Shown here one piece after another: positions 63,281 to 64,000 of a stretch of DNA of 64,000 bases. The notes under the pieces are model-generated. The model worked only from the letters and a program-made list of their open reading frames with translations, did not search any database and was not told where the DNA came from. The position numbers and the translations under genes were made by a program. The DNA is from Protula sp. h YS-2021 (taxonomy: Eukaryota > Annelida > Polychaeta > Sabellida > Serpulidae), in NCBI GenBank assembly GCA_949752745.1, contig OX457027.1, positions 92,971,725 to 93,035,724 on the forward strand. The letters are read 5' to 3'. Position 1 is the stretch's first letter, and each line of letters begins with the position of its first letter.

Positions 63281-64000
63281 CTAGAAGGATGAATTATTCA
63301 ATGCATTTTTATAGAAATGAGCAACAGAAAAGCAATCGTTTTCTGTACTCCAAATGAATGGATCCTCAATGTTTGTTACACTAGAAAATTTATTCATGTA
63401 TTTGCATAATTGACAAACATAGTCATCACGCTGGTGGTGCCGAACGGAGAATTGTTTCTTCCACGAAAAATAACGATTATATAAGTGATCCTTGCGATCT
63501 AAAAACAACAGATAATCAGCGAGCTGTTTAGGGGATGCAAAGTTTCTGACGTCAATGTAAGAATGAGGTGGAAGTACTGATTTATAGTCAGCTGCTCCTA
63601 AAACAACAGGCACAACATTAAGTAACAAAATTTTGTACACTTTCTCCGTGATATACTCCTTGCATAGTGAATTCTCAAATGCTAAATAAAATTTATATTC
63701 TTTATTTAATAGTAAATAGCAAGGATTGTCACCATTGAGGAGGTCACCACGTGGGCATGTGTAATTGCCACATCTACCGTAAACATCAATGGGTATGTAT
63801 TGCTGCAGATCACGCACGTAGTTGTCACGGAGGCTGCTTTTTCCACATCTACTCACAAACCACGCCACTAACTTTGTCTTATTGCTAGCGGCATTACTGG
63901 TATAATTGGTATTATCTTGTATTTGTTTTCGAGTCACATAGCCGTAAGGTAGATGTATGGTAGATGTAGATCTGTACGTCACACTTGCATTGAACACTCC
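63281..64000 (-). CDS. Alpha-1,3-fucosyltransferase (GT10), partial at window edge
   Basis: The last coding exon, open to the end of the window; about 240 C-terminal residues are visible. VFNASVTYRSTSTIHLPYGYV, the donor signature FYLAFENSLCKEYITEKV with NVVPVVLG, and the cysteine-bearing tail DDYVCQLCKYMN match the gene at 41-43 kb almost residue for residue. Frame, length and stop position correspond, so it looks functional as far as can be seen. The membrane-anchor exon must lie beyond 64000. Opposite strand to its paralogue. Confidence 0.88.
   Translation of the reverse strand, partial: GVFNASVTYRSTSTIHLPYGYVTRKQIQDNTNYTSNAASNKTKLVAWFVSRCGKSSLRDNYVRDLQQYIPIDVYGRCGNYTCPRGDLLNGDNPCYLLLNKEYKFYLAFENSLCKEYITEKVYKILLLNVVPVVLGAADYKSVLPPHSYIDVRNFASPKQLADYLLFLDRKDHLYNRYFSWKKQFSVRHHQRDDYVCQLCKYMNKFSSVTNIEDPFIWSTENDCFSVAHFYKNALNNSSF

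Overview
Organism: this is eukaryotic, AT-rich, repeat-rich animal DNA with short exons, GT-AG introns and long gene-poor stretches. The gene families point to a lophotrochozoan, most likely a bivalve mollusc: fibrinogen-related proteins with a PAN-like N-terminal domain, tandem Toll-like receptors, a C-type lectin/EGF membrane receptor, expanded GT10 fucosyltransferases, and Ty3/gypsy and LINE debris. The taxon is inferred; no species marker is present. Layout: (1) About 1.3-30.7 kb holds three tandem copies of one module, all on the minus strand. In plus-strand order each module is: fibrinogen-related gene (FREP) - Toll-like receptor gene (TLR) - a second, decayed FREP - a conserved spacer. 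Unit A (about 1.3-8.2 kb) has a complete FREP and a TLR pseudogene that lost its TIR exon and carries a short inverted-repeat transposon. Unit B (about 8.2-17.4 kb) has a dead FREP and an intact two-exon TLR. Unit C (about 17.4-30.7 kb) has FREP remnants interrupted by about 6.3 kb of foreign repeat DNA, including a deleted Ty3/gypsy element with an LTR, then a second intact TLR. (2) About 32.3-36.6 kb is a seven-exon plus-strand membrane receptor: signal peptide, C-type lectin, two EGF domains, transmembrane helix, tyrosine-bearing tail. (3) 41.3-43.0 kb is a two-exon plus-strand alpha-1,3-fucosyltransferase. (4) 44.9-51.8 kb is a minus-strand asparagine synthetase gene with a GC-AG intron and an unresolved exon junction at its ATP-binding motif. 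(5) 52-62 kb is mostly degenerate tandem repeats, a LINE tail and a roughly 130-bp satellite rich in AGGTCA half-sites. (6) The right edge cuts a second fucosyltransferase on the minus strand. Biology: two kinds of pattern-recognition gene, a secreted or lectin-like FREP and a signalling TLR, duplicated together as one block. One FREP and two TLRs stay open while the other copies decay. A lectin-type receptor and fucosyltransferases lie nearby, which makes this a glycan-recognition and immunity neighbourhood, although shared regulation is not shown by the sequence. Exon structures were built by hand from splice signals and reading-frame phase.
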